The notes: a model not told the origin generated them from the letters alone. Positions 9,657 to 18,720 are shown, numbered from the stretch's first letter. The stretch: DNA of 64,000 nt from Flexilinea sp. (GCA_026645735.1 JAPKMT010000007.1:35953-99952); one strand, 5' to 3'. A program made the numbers and translations.

Positions 9657-9697
9657 AAAAAAGAGTCTGCTTCTTTTGATAGGGCAGACTCTTTTTT
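9657..9697. terminator. Bidirectional terminator between arsR and acr3
   Basis: AAAAGAGTCTGC (ending 9670) pairs with GCAGACTCTTTT (from 9684) around a 13-base loop. An A-run on the left and a T-run on the right allow termination from both sides. Confidence 0.9.
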
Positions 9698-9764
9698 ATT
9701 AAGGTTGATTTTTTATGGATTACTCTGATTGACAGCGTTGTCTCCTGAAACAATCTATTAAATG

Positions 9765-10823
9765 TTATCCAGCGATATGAAAGTATTTTCGCTTGAAATA
9801 CAGAGCAGCATTTACCAGCCCGATCATGACCGGTACTTCGATCAATGGCCCGATTACTGCGGTAAATGCAACATCTGATGAGATCCCGAAAATCGCCACA
9901 GCCACCGCGATGGCCAGTTCAAAATTATTGCTGGCAGCAGTGAATGCCAGTGTTACGGACTGTTCATAATTGATTTTGTTTTTGTATGCCATGTAGAAAC
10001 TGACAAAAAACATGACCGCGAAGTAAATCAGCAAAGGAATGGCGATACGGATTACATCAATCGGATTGCGAATAATCTGTTCCCCCTTTGTGATAAACAT
10101 AATGATAATCGTGTAAAGCAACGCGATCAGAGCAAGCGGCGAAATCTTAGGGATGAATACATTTTCATACCAGGGCTTCGATTTGGTACGGATCAAAACA
10201 AATCTGGACAGAAATCCAACTGCGAACGGAATACCGAGATAAATCAACACACTTTTTGCTACTTCCAGCATGGACACGTTGACGACCTGTCCTCCCCAGG
10301 ACAATCCCAGCCATTTGGGCAGCAGTGTGACAAAAATATAGATATAGACGGTATAAAGTAGAATCTGGAAAATGGAATTCAGGGCAACCAGCGCAGCACA
10401 GTACTCGTTGTCTCCCTTTGCCAGTGTATTCCAAACGATAACCATCGCAATACACCGTGCCAGACCGATGATGATTAAACCGATGGCAAATCCGGGTTTA
10501 TCCCCAAGAAACAGGATAGCGAGAAAGAACATTAACAGCGGTCCGACGATCCAGTTTTGAATCAGGGAAAGTTTAAACACCTGTTTGTTTTGTGCCACTT
10601 TGCCAATTTCTTCATACTTTACTTTGGCCAGCGGCGGGTACATCATAACAATCAAGCCAATCGCAATCGGCCAGGAAATGGTTCCAGTGCTCATCCGACT
10701 GATGGAATCAGCCAATCGCGGAAATAAATACCCTGCAAGAACGCCAATCGCCATAGCGATAAAAATCCATAATGTTAAAAACCGGTCAAGAAATGACAAT
10801 TTACTCTGTTTTCCTTTTTCCAT
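9765..10823 (-). CDS. acr3: Acr3-family arsenite efflux permease
   Basis: A 352-residue, ten-helix inner-membrane transporter that exports arsenite (and in some members antimonite) using the proton motive force. The family's essential cysteine is in [13 protein letters not shown] (Cys124), and the second conserved block is [17 protein letters not shown], with its glutamate. The start is the ATG at 10823, preceded by GAGGAGAG. An in-frame TTG at 10847 is less likely. A candidate operator shared with the arsM promoter lies 68-96 bases upstream. The gene is convergent with arsR. Confidence 0.93.
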   Translation of the reverse strand: MEKGKQSKLSFLDRFLTLWIFIAMAIGVLAGYLFPRLADSISRMSTGTISWPIAIGLIVMMYPPLAKVKYEEIGKVAQNKQVFKLSLIQNWIVGPLLMFFLAILFLGDKPGFAIGLIIIGLARCIAMVIVWNTLAKGDNEYCAALVALNSIFQILLYTVYIYIFVTLLPKWLGLSWGGQVVNVSMLEVAKSVLIYLGIPFAVGFLSRFVLIRTKSKPWYENVFIPKISPLALIALLYTIIIMFITKGEQIIRNPIDVIRIAIPLLIYFAVMFFVSFYMAYKNKINYEQSVTLAFTAASNNFELAIAVAVAIFGISSDVAFTAVIGPLIEVPVMIGLVNAALYFKRKYFHIAG

Positions 10824-10890
10824 AAATCTCTCCTCTTCAACACGCAAGATAAAACCTTATCGCTCAGTATTCATGCGAAATTCTATCATT

Positions 10891-10919
10891 CATATAGAAT
10901 ATTATCAATCTATGAATAT
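10891..10919. promoter_or_regulatory. Candidate ArsR operator upstream of acr3
   Basis: The 29-base string starting CATATAGAATATTATCAAT recurs with only a few changes at 15982-16010, upstream of the arsM fusion gene. It contains opposed TCATATAG and CTATGA arms. Conservation only at two arsenic-gene promoters suggests the binding site of the local ArsR. Confidence 0.55.
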
Positions 10920-10984
10920 CCATTTTTAAACAGGATATGGATAATTCCTTTCAATTGAAACAGTCAGAATAAGTTGCGGATTCA

Positions 10985-11104
10985 GTGAATTAAAAAATGG
11001 GAAAGATTTCTCTTTGTTGTATCGATTTCGCATGGAGCGCAAATACAACACAAAAACATATTTTCTTGCTCTATTCGAAAAATAAATCTGAATTTCGAAT
11101 TGCG
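10985..11104. repeat. Decayed copy of the dispersed hairpin element
   Basis: The right end is well kept (CTATTCGAAAAATAAATC and then GAATTTCGAATTGC). The hairpin arms TTTGTTGTAT and ATACAACACAAA pair imperfectly around a remnant of the GCGC loop. The copy fills the gap between the acr3 promoter and the ccdA-like gene's 3' end. Confidence 0.65.
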
Positions 11105-11120
11105 GGTCGACTGAGGTTTT

Positions 11121-11798
11121 TCAGGCAATCCACAGGAAGTAAATGCCGACGCCGATCATAACAATCCCACCAACTTTTTCAACAATGCCGGACCAGCGTC
11201 CAAAAGCGCGAAACGTTTTCAGAAAACCGGTAAATGTTCCGGCCAGGATAATAGGGATTCCTCTCCCGAGTGCATAGACGAACAATAAAATGGCTCCATA
11301 AAGCAATCCGCTTTTCTGCACCATCACATAGGTCAGAATGGCTCCAAGAACGGGTGTCGCACATTGCGATGAAACCAGCCCGGAGACCAGGCCAAGCAAC
11401 AACGCTCCTGAGATACCTTTCTGCTGGATTTTTTCACGGATATTTCCAAATCTGGACGGGAAGGAGAGATGAAGGAGACCAAACATTTGAAAACCGATCA
11501 GGATACAGACAAATGCGACCAGATAATACCAGATACGGGAACTGCCGCCAATTAAACCCCCTACCAGGGCAGCGACAACACCCATCCCGGTAAAGGTTAT
11601 AGCCAATCCCAGTGCAAAAAAAGTTGAAATCGTAAAGGATCGCAGGCGGGAAGAATCTTTGCTACCGCTGACAATTCCCATAATCAATGGAATCATCGCC
11701 ACATTGCAAGGTTCAATCGATGTCACAACTCCGCCCAGAAAGACCAGGATGTATCCCAGGATGGAGGTTGGCTTTAAAATGGATGGATCAATATTCAT
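11121..11798 (-). CDS. CcdA/DsbD-type transmembrane electron carrier
   Basis: A 225-residue, six-helix inner-membrane protein of the CcdA (DsbD beta-domain) family, which moves reducing equivalents across the membrane through a cysteine pair. Both cysteines are present in the expected settings: SIEPCNVAMIP (Cys31) and VSSQCATPVLGAI (Cys146). It starts one base after the stop of the thioredoxin-fold gene at 11800, so the two form a transcriptional and probably functional unit in which the carrier reduces the anchored thioredoxin domain. Its setting among arsenic genes suggests thiol redox in arsenic handling rather than cytochrome c maturation; that is an inference. Confidence 0.85.
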   Translation of the reverse strand: MNIDPSILKPTSILGYILVFLGGVVTSIEPCNVAMIPLIMGIVSGSKDSSRLRSFTISTFFALGLAITFTGMGVVAALVGGLIGGSSRIWYYLVAFVCILIGFQMFGLLHLSFPSRFGNIREKIQQKGISGALLLGLVSGLVSSQCATPVLGAILTYVMVQKSGLLYGAILLFVYALGRGIPIILAGTFTGFLKTFRAFGRWSGIVEKVGGIVMIGVGIYFLWIA

Positions 11799-11799
11799 A

Positions 11800-12324
11800 T
11801 CAATCCGTTTCGATCAATAACTGAAGTTGATTCTGAAATTGTTCAGCTTCCATAACACCTACTGCAAAACTGCCCTGACCGGTTTGATCGATAAAAACAA
11901 GCGTTGGAACAGCTTGGATATGGGCTCGTTTCATCAGTGAATTGTTTTGCGGATCAAAGACATCCACTTCAAGAAACTCAATTTTTCCTTCAAATTCAGG
12001 AAAAACCTGATCAACAATCCCTTCCATTTCGACACACGCTTCACAACTGTCAGAACGGAAGAACATAAAGATCGGTTTTCCTGCCTGTATCAGTCGATCA
12101 TACCGTTCTTCTGTTGTTTCATTTGCAGGTAGTGTTTCTAATGCATCAGCATCTGATGAAGGAGTCAACGCAGCAGAAGTAACGGCTGCATCCGAAGCGG
12201 TTTTGCTGAGCAGTACATTTTTATTTTTCAGTAAATATACAACAACGATCAAAAGCAGGATGCCGAGAATCAGCAGAATCGTACGGAATTTATTCTTTTT
12301 ATTAGCGTTTTGGTCGGTGTCCAT
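11800..12324 (-). CDS. Membrane-anchored thioredoxin-fold protein
   Basis: A 174-residue protein with a lysine-rich N-terminus, one membrane segment (about residues 14-33) and a short low-complexity linker. A thioredoxin fold follows, carrying the redox motif SDSCEACVEM (Cys94, Cys97) and the cis-proline region IQAVPTLVFIDQTG. The domain should face outside the membrane. The ATG at 12324 has GGGGAG six bases upstream; an in-frame TTG at 12342 is rejected. It is directly coupled to the CcdA-like gene, matching known CcdA-thioredoxin pairs. Confidence 0.85.
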   Translation of the reverse strand: MDTDQNANKKNKFRTILLILGILLLIVVVYLLKNKNVLLSKTASDAAVTSAALTPSSDADALETLPANETTEERYDRLIQAGKPIFMFFRSDSCEACVEMEGIVDQVFPEFEGKIEFLEVDVFDPQNNSLMKRAHIQAVPTLVFIDQTGQGSFAVGVMEAEQFQNQLQLLIETD

Positions 12325-12411
12325 AATTCTCCCCTGTTTCAATTTCGAAATATTAATATATCAGAAAGCAGGAATAAAAAATCTGCAAGGCAAAGAATTC
12401 ATACAATAACC

Positions 12412-12450
12412 TGCAATTCGAATTATTGACCGGCTTTTCGAATAACAAGA
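12412..12450. repeat. Fragment of the dispersed element
   Basis: CTGCAATTCGAATTATTG followed by GCTTTTCGAATAACAAG resembles element ends and spacer, without a hairpin. A TTTCGAAATATTAATA end lies nearby at 12342. The 12325-12522 gap holds no gene. Confidence 0.5.
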
Positions 12451-12522
12451 GACAAATTATTGTTCAATTAGCTGCACATTTCCAAAAAAATGGCAGATTA
12501 TTCTTAGAAAGTAAGGCTGAGA

Positions 12523-12762
12523 TCAGACATTTTGCAGCCAGGTCTTGATCTCATCCAGCGAAGGAATTCGTCCGGAACAAACCACCTTTTCGTTAATTAC
12601 CAGGCCGGGTGTAGCCAGAATGTTGTAATCAAGAATCTGGTTGTAATCCGTAACCTTGACCACATCTGCCTGCATTTTCAACACATCAACAGCCTGACGC
12701 GCAAGTGCTTCCACGCGTTTACAGTTAGGACAACCGGAACCTAGAACTTTTATCGTTATCAT
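12523..12762 (-). CDS. Small thioredoxin-fold redox protein (TM0996-like)
   Basis: A 79-residue cytosolic protein of the 'small redox-active disulfide protein 2' type. The active site GSGCPNCKR places Cys11 and Cys14 at the first helix, and ATPGLVINEKVV holds the cis-proline (Pro52). A third cysteine (Cys62) follows. GAGGTAA precedes the ATG. Genes of this family often lie next to DUF318 permeases and ArsR regulators, exactly as here, and may hand thiol-bound metal(loid) or electrons to the permease; that role is inferred from context. Confidence 0.88.
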   Translation of the reverse strand: MITIKVLGSGCPNCKRVEALARQAVDVLKMQADVVKVTDYNQILDYNILATPGLVINEKVVCSGRIPSLDEIKTWLQNV

Positions 12763-12837
12763 ATTTACCTCATTGAATTGATTATTTACTCAAATTTTTT
12801 CTAAAGAATGAGATGGTCTACTCCACCTGACAACTGC

Positions 12838-12881
12838 TATGATCTGAGCTGCTGTGTTTTATTGCAGCAGCTCAGATCATA
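12838..12881. terminator. Perfect 17-bp hairpin inside the ars cluster
   Basis: TATGATCTGAGCTGCTG (12838-12854) pairs perfectly with 12865-12881 around a 10-base loop. It lies just after the permease stop on the minus strand, but no T-run follows, so it may act as an mRNA end-stabiliser or partial terminator before the small thioredoxin gene. Confidence 0.6.
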
Positions 12882-12889
12882 AAGAGATC

Positions 12890-14371
12890 TTAATCCGAAG
12901 AAACCGATGCAGAACGGATCCTTTTTTTGTTACGGTGGTCAAACCAGACGAGTAAACTGATCAGAGAAGCCAAAAAGATTGTAAGGATGATCAGGAGTAA
13001 AAACAGACTGGTTCCATCCACCCAGGCTCCATAAAGCAAACCAGCCAAGGTGCTGAATAACGCTACCCAGAAAACATACACCCAGGCCTTCAGCTTACCA
13101 ATAATTGTCGCAGTAATCAAAATACTTTGCAAGCTCAATTCCGGGTCAGCCATCAGATAAGCCAGGAGCGGACCGCGATGCATTCCGAGCCCAAGGAACA
13201 TATTGGCAATCGGCACTTCCACCAATGTCGGAAAATACATGAATACACCGAAAATGACACCAGCCAGATTCCCAAGCAGTGTGTTGCTGCCGGCCAACGC
13301 TTCGATCCATTCCGGTCGTATTAAAACGCGGATGATACCAACTGTGAAAACGCCGATGATCAGCAACGGGAAGATTTGTTTCATGAAATGCCAGGATTCC
13401 CAAATAAAATCCCGCTGTTCGTCTTCACTCAGATGTTTGCGCAGAATCCATCCTAAAATCAACAGCGCCAAAAATTCAGCGAAAAATTTCCCCGTAAAAA
13501 GAATATCAAACCCGTTGGAATGCGGTCGAACACCCAGCGCTGCTGTGAGCAGTGTCAATCCAACCAGGATAAATGCAAACCAGGTCCATCGATTGAAGCC
13601 TTCATGGATTTTCTCAAATCCTTTCCAGGCGGATAACCCGATGAGGATGAGTAAAACGATCAAAAACGCGCCCTGAGCCGTGATGCCTTCCTCACCCTTC
13701 GAAGCATCAAACGGTACTAATTGATACAGGAAATCCTGAAAGCGATCGACTCCGGAAACTGGCAGGGTGATCTGAGCATAAGCATCCGTTAGCAGATTGA
13801 CTTTTAGCGTTCCGGAAAGCAGTAAGGCTACTAAAATCAGCAAAAATGCCGCCACAATTTTTCGCATACCTTTATTTTGTTTTCCAGCAAATCCCTCATC
13901 CGCAGCTTTGTCATGGGCAACGTCAGAACGACTGAAAATTAACGCCATGATCAACCCGATTCCAATTCCAAATGCGAGTGAGAGGAATAGTCGGGCAAAA
14001 GCCAGATCCGGACCAATAACGCCGCCAGTATACACCAATGCCAATATATTCGCAGCCGGAGCAAAAAACAGGAAGGTAATGGCAGGACCAAGTCCGGCTC
14101 CTTTCTTATAAATACCGGCAAACAGGGGCACAATTGTGCAGGAACAAACTGCCAGAACCGAACCAGCCAGCGCAGCAGCCGGATAAGATATAAATTTTGG
14201 CGTATTGCGGCCTAAAAAGCGTGTTACACTCTCTTTCGGGATCAGCGCAGTCATAGCGCCGGCAATAAAAAAAGCCGGAACCAGGCACAACAATACATGT
14301 GCTGCCAGGTAAGAAGCAAGGTTTCCCAGCCCTCCCTGAAGCAATTTCAATAAAAACGAAGTAATTTCCAT
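12890..14371 (-). CDS. ArsP/DUF318-family permease
   Basis: A 493-residue polytopic membrane protein of the permease family that includes ArsP (organoarsenical efflux) and related metal exporters. The N-terminal half carries the hallmark AVCSCTIVPLFAGIYKKGAG (Cys76, Cys78) and TFLFFAPAANILALVYTGG. The C-terminal half repeats the fold, with FPTLVEVPIANMFLGLGMHR and MADPELSLQSILI. The CSC pair in a membrane helix fits thiol-dependent substrate binding. Located between a small redoxin and an ArsM-type methyltransferase, it plausibly exports methylated or trivalent arsenicals; the substrate is not proven by sequence. Confidence 0.82.
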   Translation of the reverse strand: MEITSFLLKLLQGGLGNLASYLAAHVLLCLVPAFFIAGAMTALIPKESVTRFLGRNTPKFISYPAAALAGSVLAVCSCTIVPLFAGIYKKGAGLGPAITFLFFAPAANILALVYTGGVIGPDLAFARLFLSLAFGIGIGLIMALIFSRSDVAHDKAADEGFAGKQNKGMRKIVAAFLLILVALLLSGTLKVNLLTDAYAQITLPVSGVDRFQDFLYQLVPFDASKGEEGITAQGAFLIVLLILIGLSAWKGFEKIHEGFNRWTWFAFILVGLTLLTAALGVRPHSNGFDILFTGKFFAEFLALLILGWILRKHLSEDEQRDFIWESWHFMKQIFPLLIIGVFTVGIIRVLIRPEWIEALAGSNTLLGNLAGVIFGVFMYFPTLVEVPIANMFLGLGMHRGPLLAYLMADPELSLQSILITATIIGKLKAWVYVFWVALFSTLAGLLYGAWVDGTSLFLLLIILTIFLASLISLLVWFDHRNKKRIRSASVSSD

Positions 14372-14396
14372 AAGAACACCTATAAGGTTTTTTCCT

Positions 14397-14516
14397 GTTA
14401 TCCGAAATATGATATGAATTTCTTATTGTTCTTGTGGTTTTGCGCTTAGCGCAAAACCACAAGAACAATAATTCTCTTCCTTTATTCGAAAGTTCAATCC
14501 AAAATTAGAATTGCTA
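14397..14516. repeat. Dispersed hairpin element with divergent but perfect arms
   Basis: The central palindrome pairs 14423-14445 with 14449-14471, 23 bp without mismatch, around TTA. The arm differs at several positions from the common GTTGTTGTG arm, and each change is matched on the other side. Ends are ATCCGAAATATGATAT and AAAATTAGAATTGCT. It separates the permease from the arsM fusion gene. Confidence 0.85.
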
Positions 14517-14530
14517 AATCTTAATTTTTT

Positions 14531-15964
14531 TTACTGACAGCAGCAATTTTCCTGATTCACCGGTTTTACTGCTGAAACAATCACGGAATAAACATCTACA
14601 TCCTCTACAAAACCCGCACTGGTGCTTCGGTTTGTTTTGATATCTGTGAAACCAGCTTGCCGAATCTGATCCAGATATTCGCTTTCCGGCAAGGCGCCGG
14701 ATACACAACCGGACCAATTCGCTGCCTGAATATGAGCCGGCAGCGCCTTACTGCTGACCATATCACTGACTTCCAGCCGTCCATTTGGTTTTAAAACTCG
14801 AAAAGCCTCTTGAAAAACCTGTCCTTTATCATCACACAGATTGATCACACAGTTCGAAATGACCACATCAACTTGATCGTTTTCAAGAGGCAACGATTCT
14901 GCGTGTCCTAAGCGAAATTCAACGTTGGAATATCCATTTTTCTGAGCAGACGCCCTGGCTTTCTCCAGCATGGCAGGTGTCATATCAACACCAATCACCT
15001 TTCCTGACAGACCAACTTTTCGGGCAGCCAAGAAGGAGTCGATGCCTCCGCCTGATCCGATATCCAATACGACTTCACCGGGTTTCAACGATGCCATCGC
15101 CGTCGGATTTCCACATCCTAAAGACAATTCCTCAGATTCTTTTGGAATTGCAGCTTTTTCTTCCTGGTTATAACCGGTAGAAAAGTTCACAGGGGATTGA
15201 AAGATATCCGAGTGCGCTGTGCAGCAGCATTGGTTTGAGGAAATCGAATCACAACAACCCGTTGTTGTTTCAGCAATGACACGATAAGTATTCTTCACTT
15301 CTTTCTGTCTGGTTTGCCTTCGTGTTCCGGTTGCAATAAAGATACTGATCTTCGCATTTCGATCCGATTCCTCTTTTGCTTCGCATTGAGATTGAGCGCA
15401 GCAATCCTGTCCGGTACAAGCAATTGTGACATTAACAAGGTCCGCTGCTTTCAACCAGTCATAAATCTGATTGCGTTGGAATCCCATCCAGACATCCGAC
15501 ATCTCATCTTTTAACCAGGTAAATGGATGAACATCCATATCCGTGATGATGATCCTGCCGCCTGGTTTGAGTATGCGAACCATTTCCTGAATTGAAAGCA
15601 AAGGATCCATGCAGTGATGCAGGTACATGTTCGCAAAAACCACATCCACAGCGGCATCCGGAAGCGGAATTTGTCTTCCATCCGCCTCATGATAATGAAT
15701 ATTTGGAAAAGAAGAGAGTTTCTTTTGAGCGATTTCAATCATAGACGGCGATTGGTCGACCAGATGAACTTCACGAACAAATGGAGCTATCCCGGCAGTC
15801 ATAAAACCCGTTCCGCCACCAATATCCGCTGCTGCCATTTCAGGGCGCAGCCATGCCTTTGCAATCGATGCCTCTCGAACCGCTTCGCTAAAAAAAGCAG
15901 CCCGCATACTGTCCCATTCAGGGGCATTATCATTGAAATACTTCAAGGAAGACTCTGATGCCAT
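14531..15964 (-). CDS. arsM: Two-domain methyltransferase: N-terminal SAM methyltransferase fused to ArsM
   Basis: A 477-residue protein with two class I methyltransferase domains. The N-terminal one (about 1-215) has the SAM motif [10 protein letters not shown] (46-55) and [13 protein letters not shown]. It runs into cysteine-rich stretches [12 protein letters not shown] (183-194), TGCCD (236-239) and NQCCC (245-248). The C-terminal domain (about 275-470) is a standard arsenite methyltransferase: [40 protein letters not shown] and GCVSGAL. Its three catalytic-type cysteines are Cys284, Cys372 and Cys420, and the protein ends ENCCCQ. ArsM converts As(III) to methylated species using SAM and thiols. 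The N-terminal domain's substrate is unknown. A candidate ArsR site sits 18-46 bases before the ATG. Confidence 0.88.
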   Translation of the reverse strand: MASESSLKYFNDNAPEWDSMRAAFFSEAVREASIAKAWLRPEMAAADIGGGTGFMTAGIAPFVREVHLVDQSPSMIEIAQKKLSSFPNIHYHEADGRQIPLPDAAVDVVFANMYLHHCMDPLLSIQEMVRILKPGGRIIITDMDVHPFTWLKDEMSDVWMGFQRNQIYDWLKAADLVNVTIACTGQDCCAQSQCEAKEESDRNAKISIFIATGTRRQTRQKEVKNTYRVIAETTTGCCDSISSNQCCCTAHSDIFQSPVNFSTGYNQEEKAAIPKESEELSLGCGNPTAMASLKPGEVVLDIGSGGGIDSFLAARKVGLSGKVIGVDMTPAMLEKARASAQKNGYSNVEFRLGHAESLPLENDQVDVVISNCVINLCDDKGQVFQEAFRVLKPNGRLEVSDMVSSKALPAHIQAANWSGCVSGALPESEYLDQIRQAGFTDIKTNRSTSAGFVEDVDVYSVIVSAVKPVNQENCCCQ

Positions 15965-15981
15965 GTTACTGCCATCCTTTA

Positions 15982-16010
15982 CATATAGAATATTTTCAAT
16001 ATGTAAATAT
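15982..16010. promoter_or_regulatory. Candidate ArsR operator upstream of arsM
   Basis: CATATAGAATATTTTCAAT, followed by ATGTAAATAT, matches the acr3 upstream site (10891-10919) except at about five positions. It is placed where a repressor would block transcription of the arsM gene on the minus strand. Confidence 0.55.
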
Positions 16011-16183
16011 ACAACTCACATCCAAAAAAGTCAATGTGAAATCCGGAATTTTAATGAAATTCGATGACAAAACATCCATTCAAAAAATCGGAATGATAAA
16101 TTGTTGCAGTGTTGGTTTTCAGCGCAAGATAAAGACCGTAGAACAATTGATAATCCACATCCTGTTTCGGAAAACGGATTATT

Positions 16184-17374
16184 TCAGGCTTTTTTCTTTT
16201 GAATCAGGAGTAGTGTTAACAGGAGCAGGATGATACCCATCAGCCCGACAATGAATAAGACAACCGGTACTATCGAAATACCCATCCGATTAAAAAGAAA
16301 GGTCATCAGGAAAGGAATGGTCAGTACACCCATGCCGGAACCGGTCATAAAGCGGCTGGCAACCGAACCGGTTACCGGAAACAGCGAACCGGCGAAGACC
16401 ATCATCGTTGGATAAACGGTTGCCAGAAATAAGCCGAGGAGAACCGTGCCAATCCACAATGCTGCCGGATTTCCTCTGAAAAGCATCATGAAGGTCAAAA
16501 CTAAGGCAGAACCACCAAAGTCACTGATCAGCAATGTTTTTGGTTTGATTTTACGGGACAAAAAAACTGCAATCAGTCTGCCCAGTGTGAATGACCCCCA
16601 ATAAACTGAATTCAGATACGCAGCCGAAATATCGGACATCATTTTGGATTCACTGGCATAGGTGAAGATCCAATTTGAAAAGGTGATGGCAACCCCCGTG
16701 TATGTAAAGAATAACATCGCAAACAAGACGACAACCTGATTTTGCAGTTTTCGTCCGCTTTCTTCCACTTTTAAAGCAGGGATCACCGTCGGGCTTGGAA
16801 GCAGCAGAAATCCGACCATCGATGGGAGGAAGAAGGAAGCAATCACCCAATAGGTCATTTGCAGACTGTTGCTGGCGGTCATGAAGTGCGCAGTGATGAG
16901 CGGCGCAAACAGGCAGCCAACCCCAAACATAGAATGCAGGGCATTCATATAGGGAGGCAGATTGTCCTGAAACATCCGCATAATCAGGAGATTGCCGCCG
17001 ATATCGATCAAACCTTCTACAAATCCCAATAAGGTTACAAAGGAAAGTGCAATCACAAAACTTCGGGCAAAAGGGATCATCAGCATTCCAAAAGACATGA
17101 ATGCAATACTGATGGCCATGATGATATGCCCTTTGAATCGGTCAAACAATCTCGATCCTACAATCGTTCCCGCTGTATATCCCAGTGCTTTGATCGCGAT
17201 AAAGGTTGTCACTGCAGCCAGAGAGCTGCCTGTTGCAACCGAAATCTGTTTCATGGTCGGGCCTAAGGTGGCCGATTCAAGTCCAATCGCCAAAAAACTG
17301 AGCAGGTAAATAACGGCGTAGAAAATTCGATTTTTTTGGAGCTTCGATTCCTGTATAACCGGTGTGTGAATCAT
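16184..17374 (-). CDS. MFS transporter, downstream member of a tandem pair
   Basis: A 396-residue, twelve-helix major facilitator. The start region LLSFLAIGLESATLGPTMKQ and the loop SRLFDRFKGHIIM are typical of the MFS branch related to FHS/MFSD4 sugar transporters. Its start overlaps the stop of the upstream MFS gene by four bases (ATGA), and the two proteins are close paralogues along their full length (same LESA.LGPTMKQ, F.EG..DIGGNL.I and GSVASRF/GAITRWF positions). They are likely co-expressed. Substrate not identifiable; a link to the arsenic genes is not supported. Confidence 0.8.
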   Translation of the reverse strand: MIHTPVIQESKLQKNRIFYAVIYLLSFLAIGLESATLGPTMKQISVATGSSLAAVTTFIAIKALGYTAGTIVGSRLFDRFKGHIIMAISIAFMSFGMLMIPFARSFVIALSFVTLLGFVEGLIDIGGNLLIMRMFQDNLPPYMNALHSMFGVGCLFAPLITAHFMTASNSLQMTYWVIASFFLPSMVGFLLLPSPTVIPALKVEESGRKLQNQVVVLFAMLFFTYTGVAITFSNWIFTYASESKMMSDISAAYLNSVYWGSFTLGRLIAVFLSRKIKPKTLLISDFGGSALVLTFMMLFRGNPAALWIGTVLLGLFLATVYPTMMVFAGSLFPVTGSVASRFMTGSGMGVLTIPFLMTFLFNRMGISIVPVVLFIVGLMGIILLLLTLLLIQKKKA

Positions 17375-18576
17375 AGATTTTTTAGCGGTTCCTTATTCAT
17401 TTTTTCTGCAAAAAACAGCATGACCATCAAATTGATCAATCCGACCAGGCTGACAATCCATAATACGATAGGGACAACCTGAATACCCAGTTTACCAAAG
17501 AGATAAGTCATGGCAAACGGGATCAGCAAAACCCCCATACCGGAACCGGCCATAAACCAGCGTGTAATCGCGCCAGTAACTGTAAACAGACTCCCGGCAT
17601 AAACCATCAGTGTCGGATAGGAAGTAGCCAGGAAAAAGCCCAGCAAAATGGATCCGACCCATAAAATTATGGAACTGTTCCTAAACAGGACCAATAACAG
17701 CAGACAAACAGCGGTTCCAGAAAAGTTGATCAATAGCATTTTCTTCGCATTGATCTTTTTGGATATGAAAATCCCGATCAGCCTGCCGGCTGTAAAAGAG
17801 CCCCAAAAAGTCGAATTTAGAAAAGCCGCCTGAAGGTCTGTCGCCAGCCTGGATTCACTGGCATAGGTGAAGATCCAGTTTCCAAAAGTGATTTCGACGC
17901 CCACATAAGCAAAAAATAAAAATGAAAAGATAACAATCATCCGCGTCTGCCGACTTTTTTCTTCTTTCAGCGTGACACTCTCTATTCTTTTGGGGCTCGG
18001 CAGCAGAGACAATCCAATCATCGATGGGAGGAAAAGCAGTGCAATCACCCAATAGGTCAGCTGCAGGCTGTTTTCAAATGATAAAAAACTGGCCGTGATA
18101 ATAGGGGCCAGCAAAGATCCAAAACCAAACATAAAATGCAGCGCATTCATATACGGTGCAAGATTATCCTTGAAAACCCAGATGATCATCAGATTGCCAC
18201 CGATATCGGTGACTCCTTCAGCAAAACCCAGCAGGAACATGGGGACAACCGCTGCAATAAAACTGCCAGCAAACGGAATGAATAACATGATAGCGGTCAT
18301 GGTCGCAATGCTGAGCGTCATCACCTGGTGACCGCGAAAGCGATCATAAAATTTTGCGCCGATAAAAGATCCGGTCATATAGCCGAAAGATTTAATAGTC
18401 ACAAAGACGGTTACAGCAGCCAGTGTGCTGCCGGTCGAAGCTGCCAGTTGTTTCATCGTCGGGCCTAAAGCTGCAGACTCCAGTCCGATCGTCAGAAAAC
18501 TGAGCAGATAAATAATGGCAAAAACTTTTCGGTTTTCTGCCAGTCTGTTTTTTTTCGCATTCCAATTTTGAATCAT
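17371..18576 (-). CDS. MFS transporter, upstream member of a tandem pair
   Basis: A twelve-helix major facilitator of about 401 residues, paralogous to its downstream neighbour. Shared motifs include LLSFLTIGLESAALGPTMKQ, GFAEGVTDIGGNLMI, and NWIFTYASES before helix 7. The ATG at 18576 is preferred because it aligns with the paralogue's start and GGAAGGATT lies upstream. An ATG at 18609 would add 11 residues without a ribosome binding site. Gene duplication followed by divergence is the simplest reading; the two may work as separate carriers or as a heteromer. Confidence 0.8.
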   Translation of the reverse strand: MIQNWNAKKNRLAENRKVFAIIYLLSFLTIGLESAALGPTMKQLAASTGSTLAAVTVFVTIKSFGYMTGSFIGAKFYDRFRGHQVMTLSIATMTAIMLFIPFAGSFIAAVVPMFLLGFAEGVTDIGGNLMIIWVFKDNLAPYMNALHFMFGFGSLLAPIITASFLSFENSLQLTYWVIALLFLPSMIGLSLLPSPKRIESVTLKEEKSRQTRMIVIFSFLFFAYVGVEITFGNWIFTYASESRLATDLQAAFLNSTFWGSFTAGRLIGIFISKKINAKKMLLINFSGTAVCLLLLVLFRNSSIILWVGSILLGFFLATSYPTLMVYAGSLFTVTGAITRWFMAGSGMGVLLIPFAMTYLFGKLGIQVVPIVLWIVSLVGLINLMVMLFFAEKMNKEPLKNL

Positions 18577-18642
18577 GGTATCGGGTAATCCTTCCACATT
18601 ATTATACATAAAGTAAAGAATTCAATATAGAAACCAGTATTC

Positions 18643-18720
18643 CAGCGATTCGAAATATGGGGAGAATTCTTTGTTGTTCTAATGTTTTTCCAAATAGCAA
18701 GTCTGTATTTCGAATTGCTA
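18643..18720. repeat. Dispersed element with half a hairpin
   Basis: CAGCGATTCGAAATATGGGG and TATTTCGAATTGCTA form the inverted ends. One hairpin arm (TTTGTTGTTCTAATGTTTTT) remains and the other is lost. The following stretch to 19068 is AT-rich, holds no gene, and should contain the promoter of the sugar ABC operon; a TTGACA at 18804-18809 is a possible -35. Confidence 0.8.
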
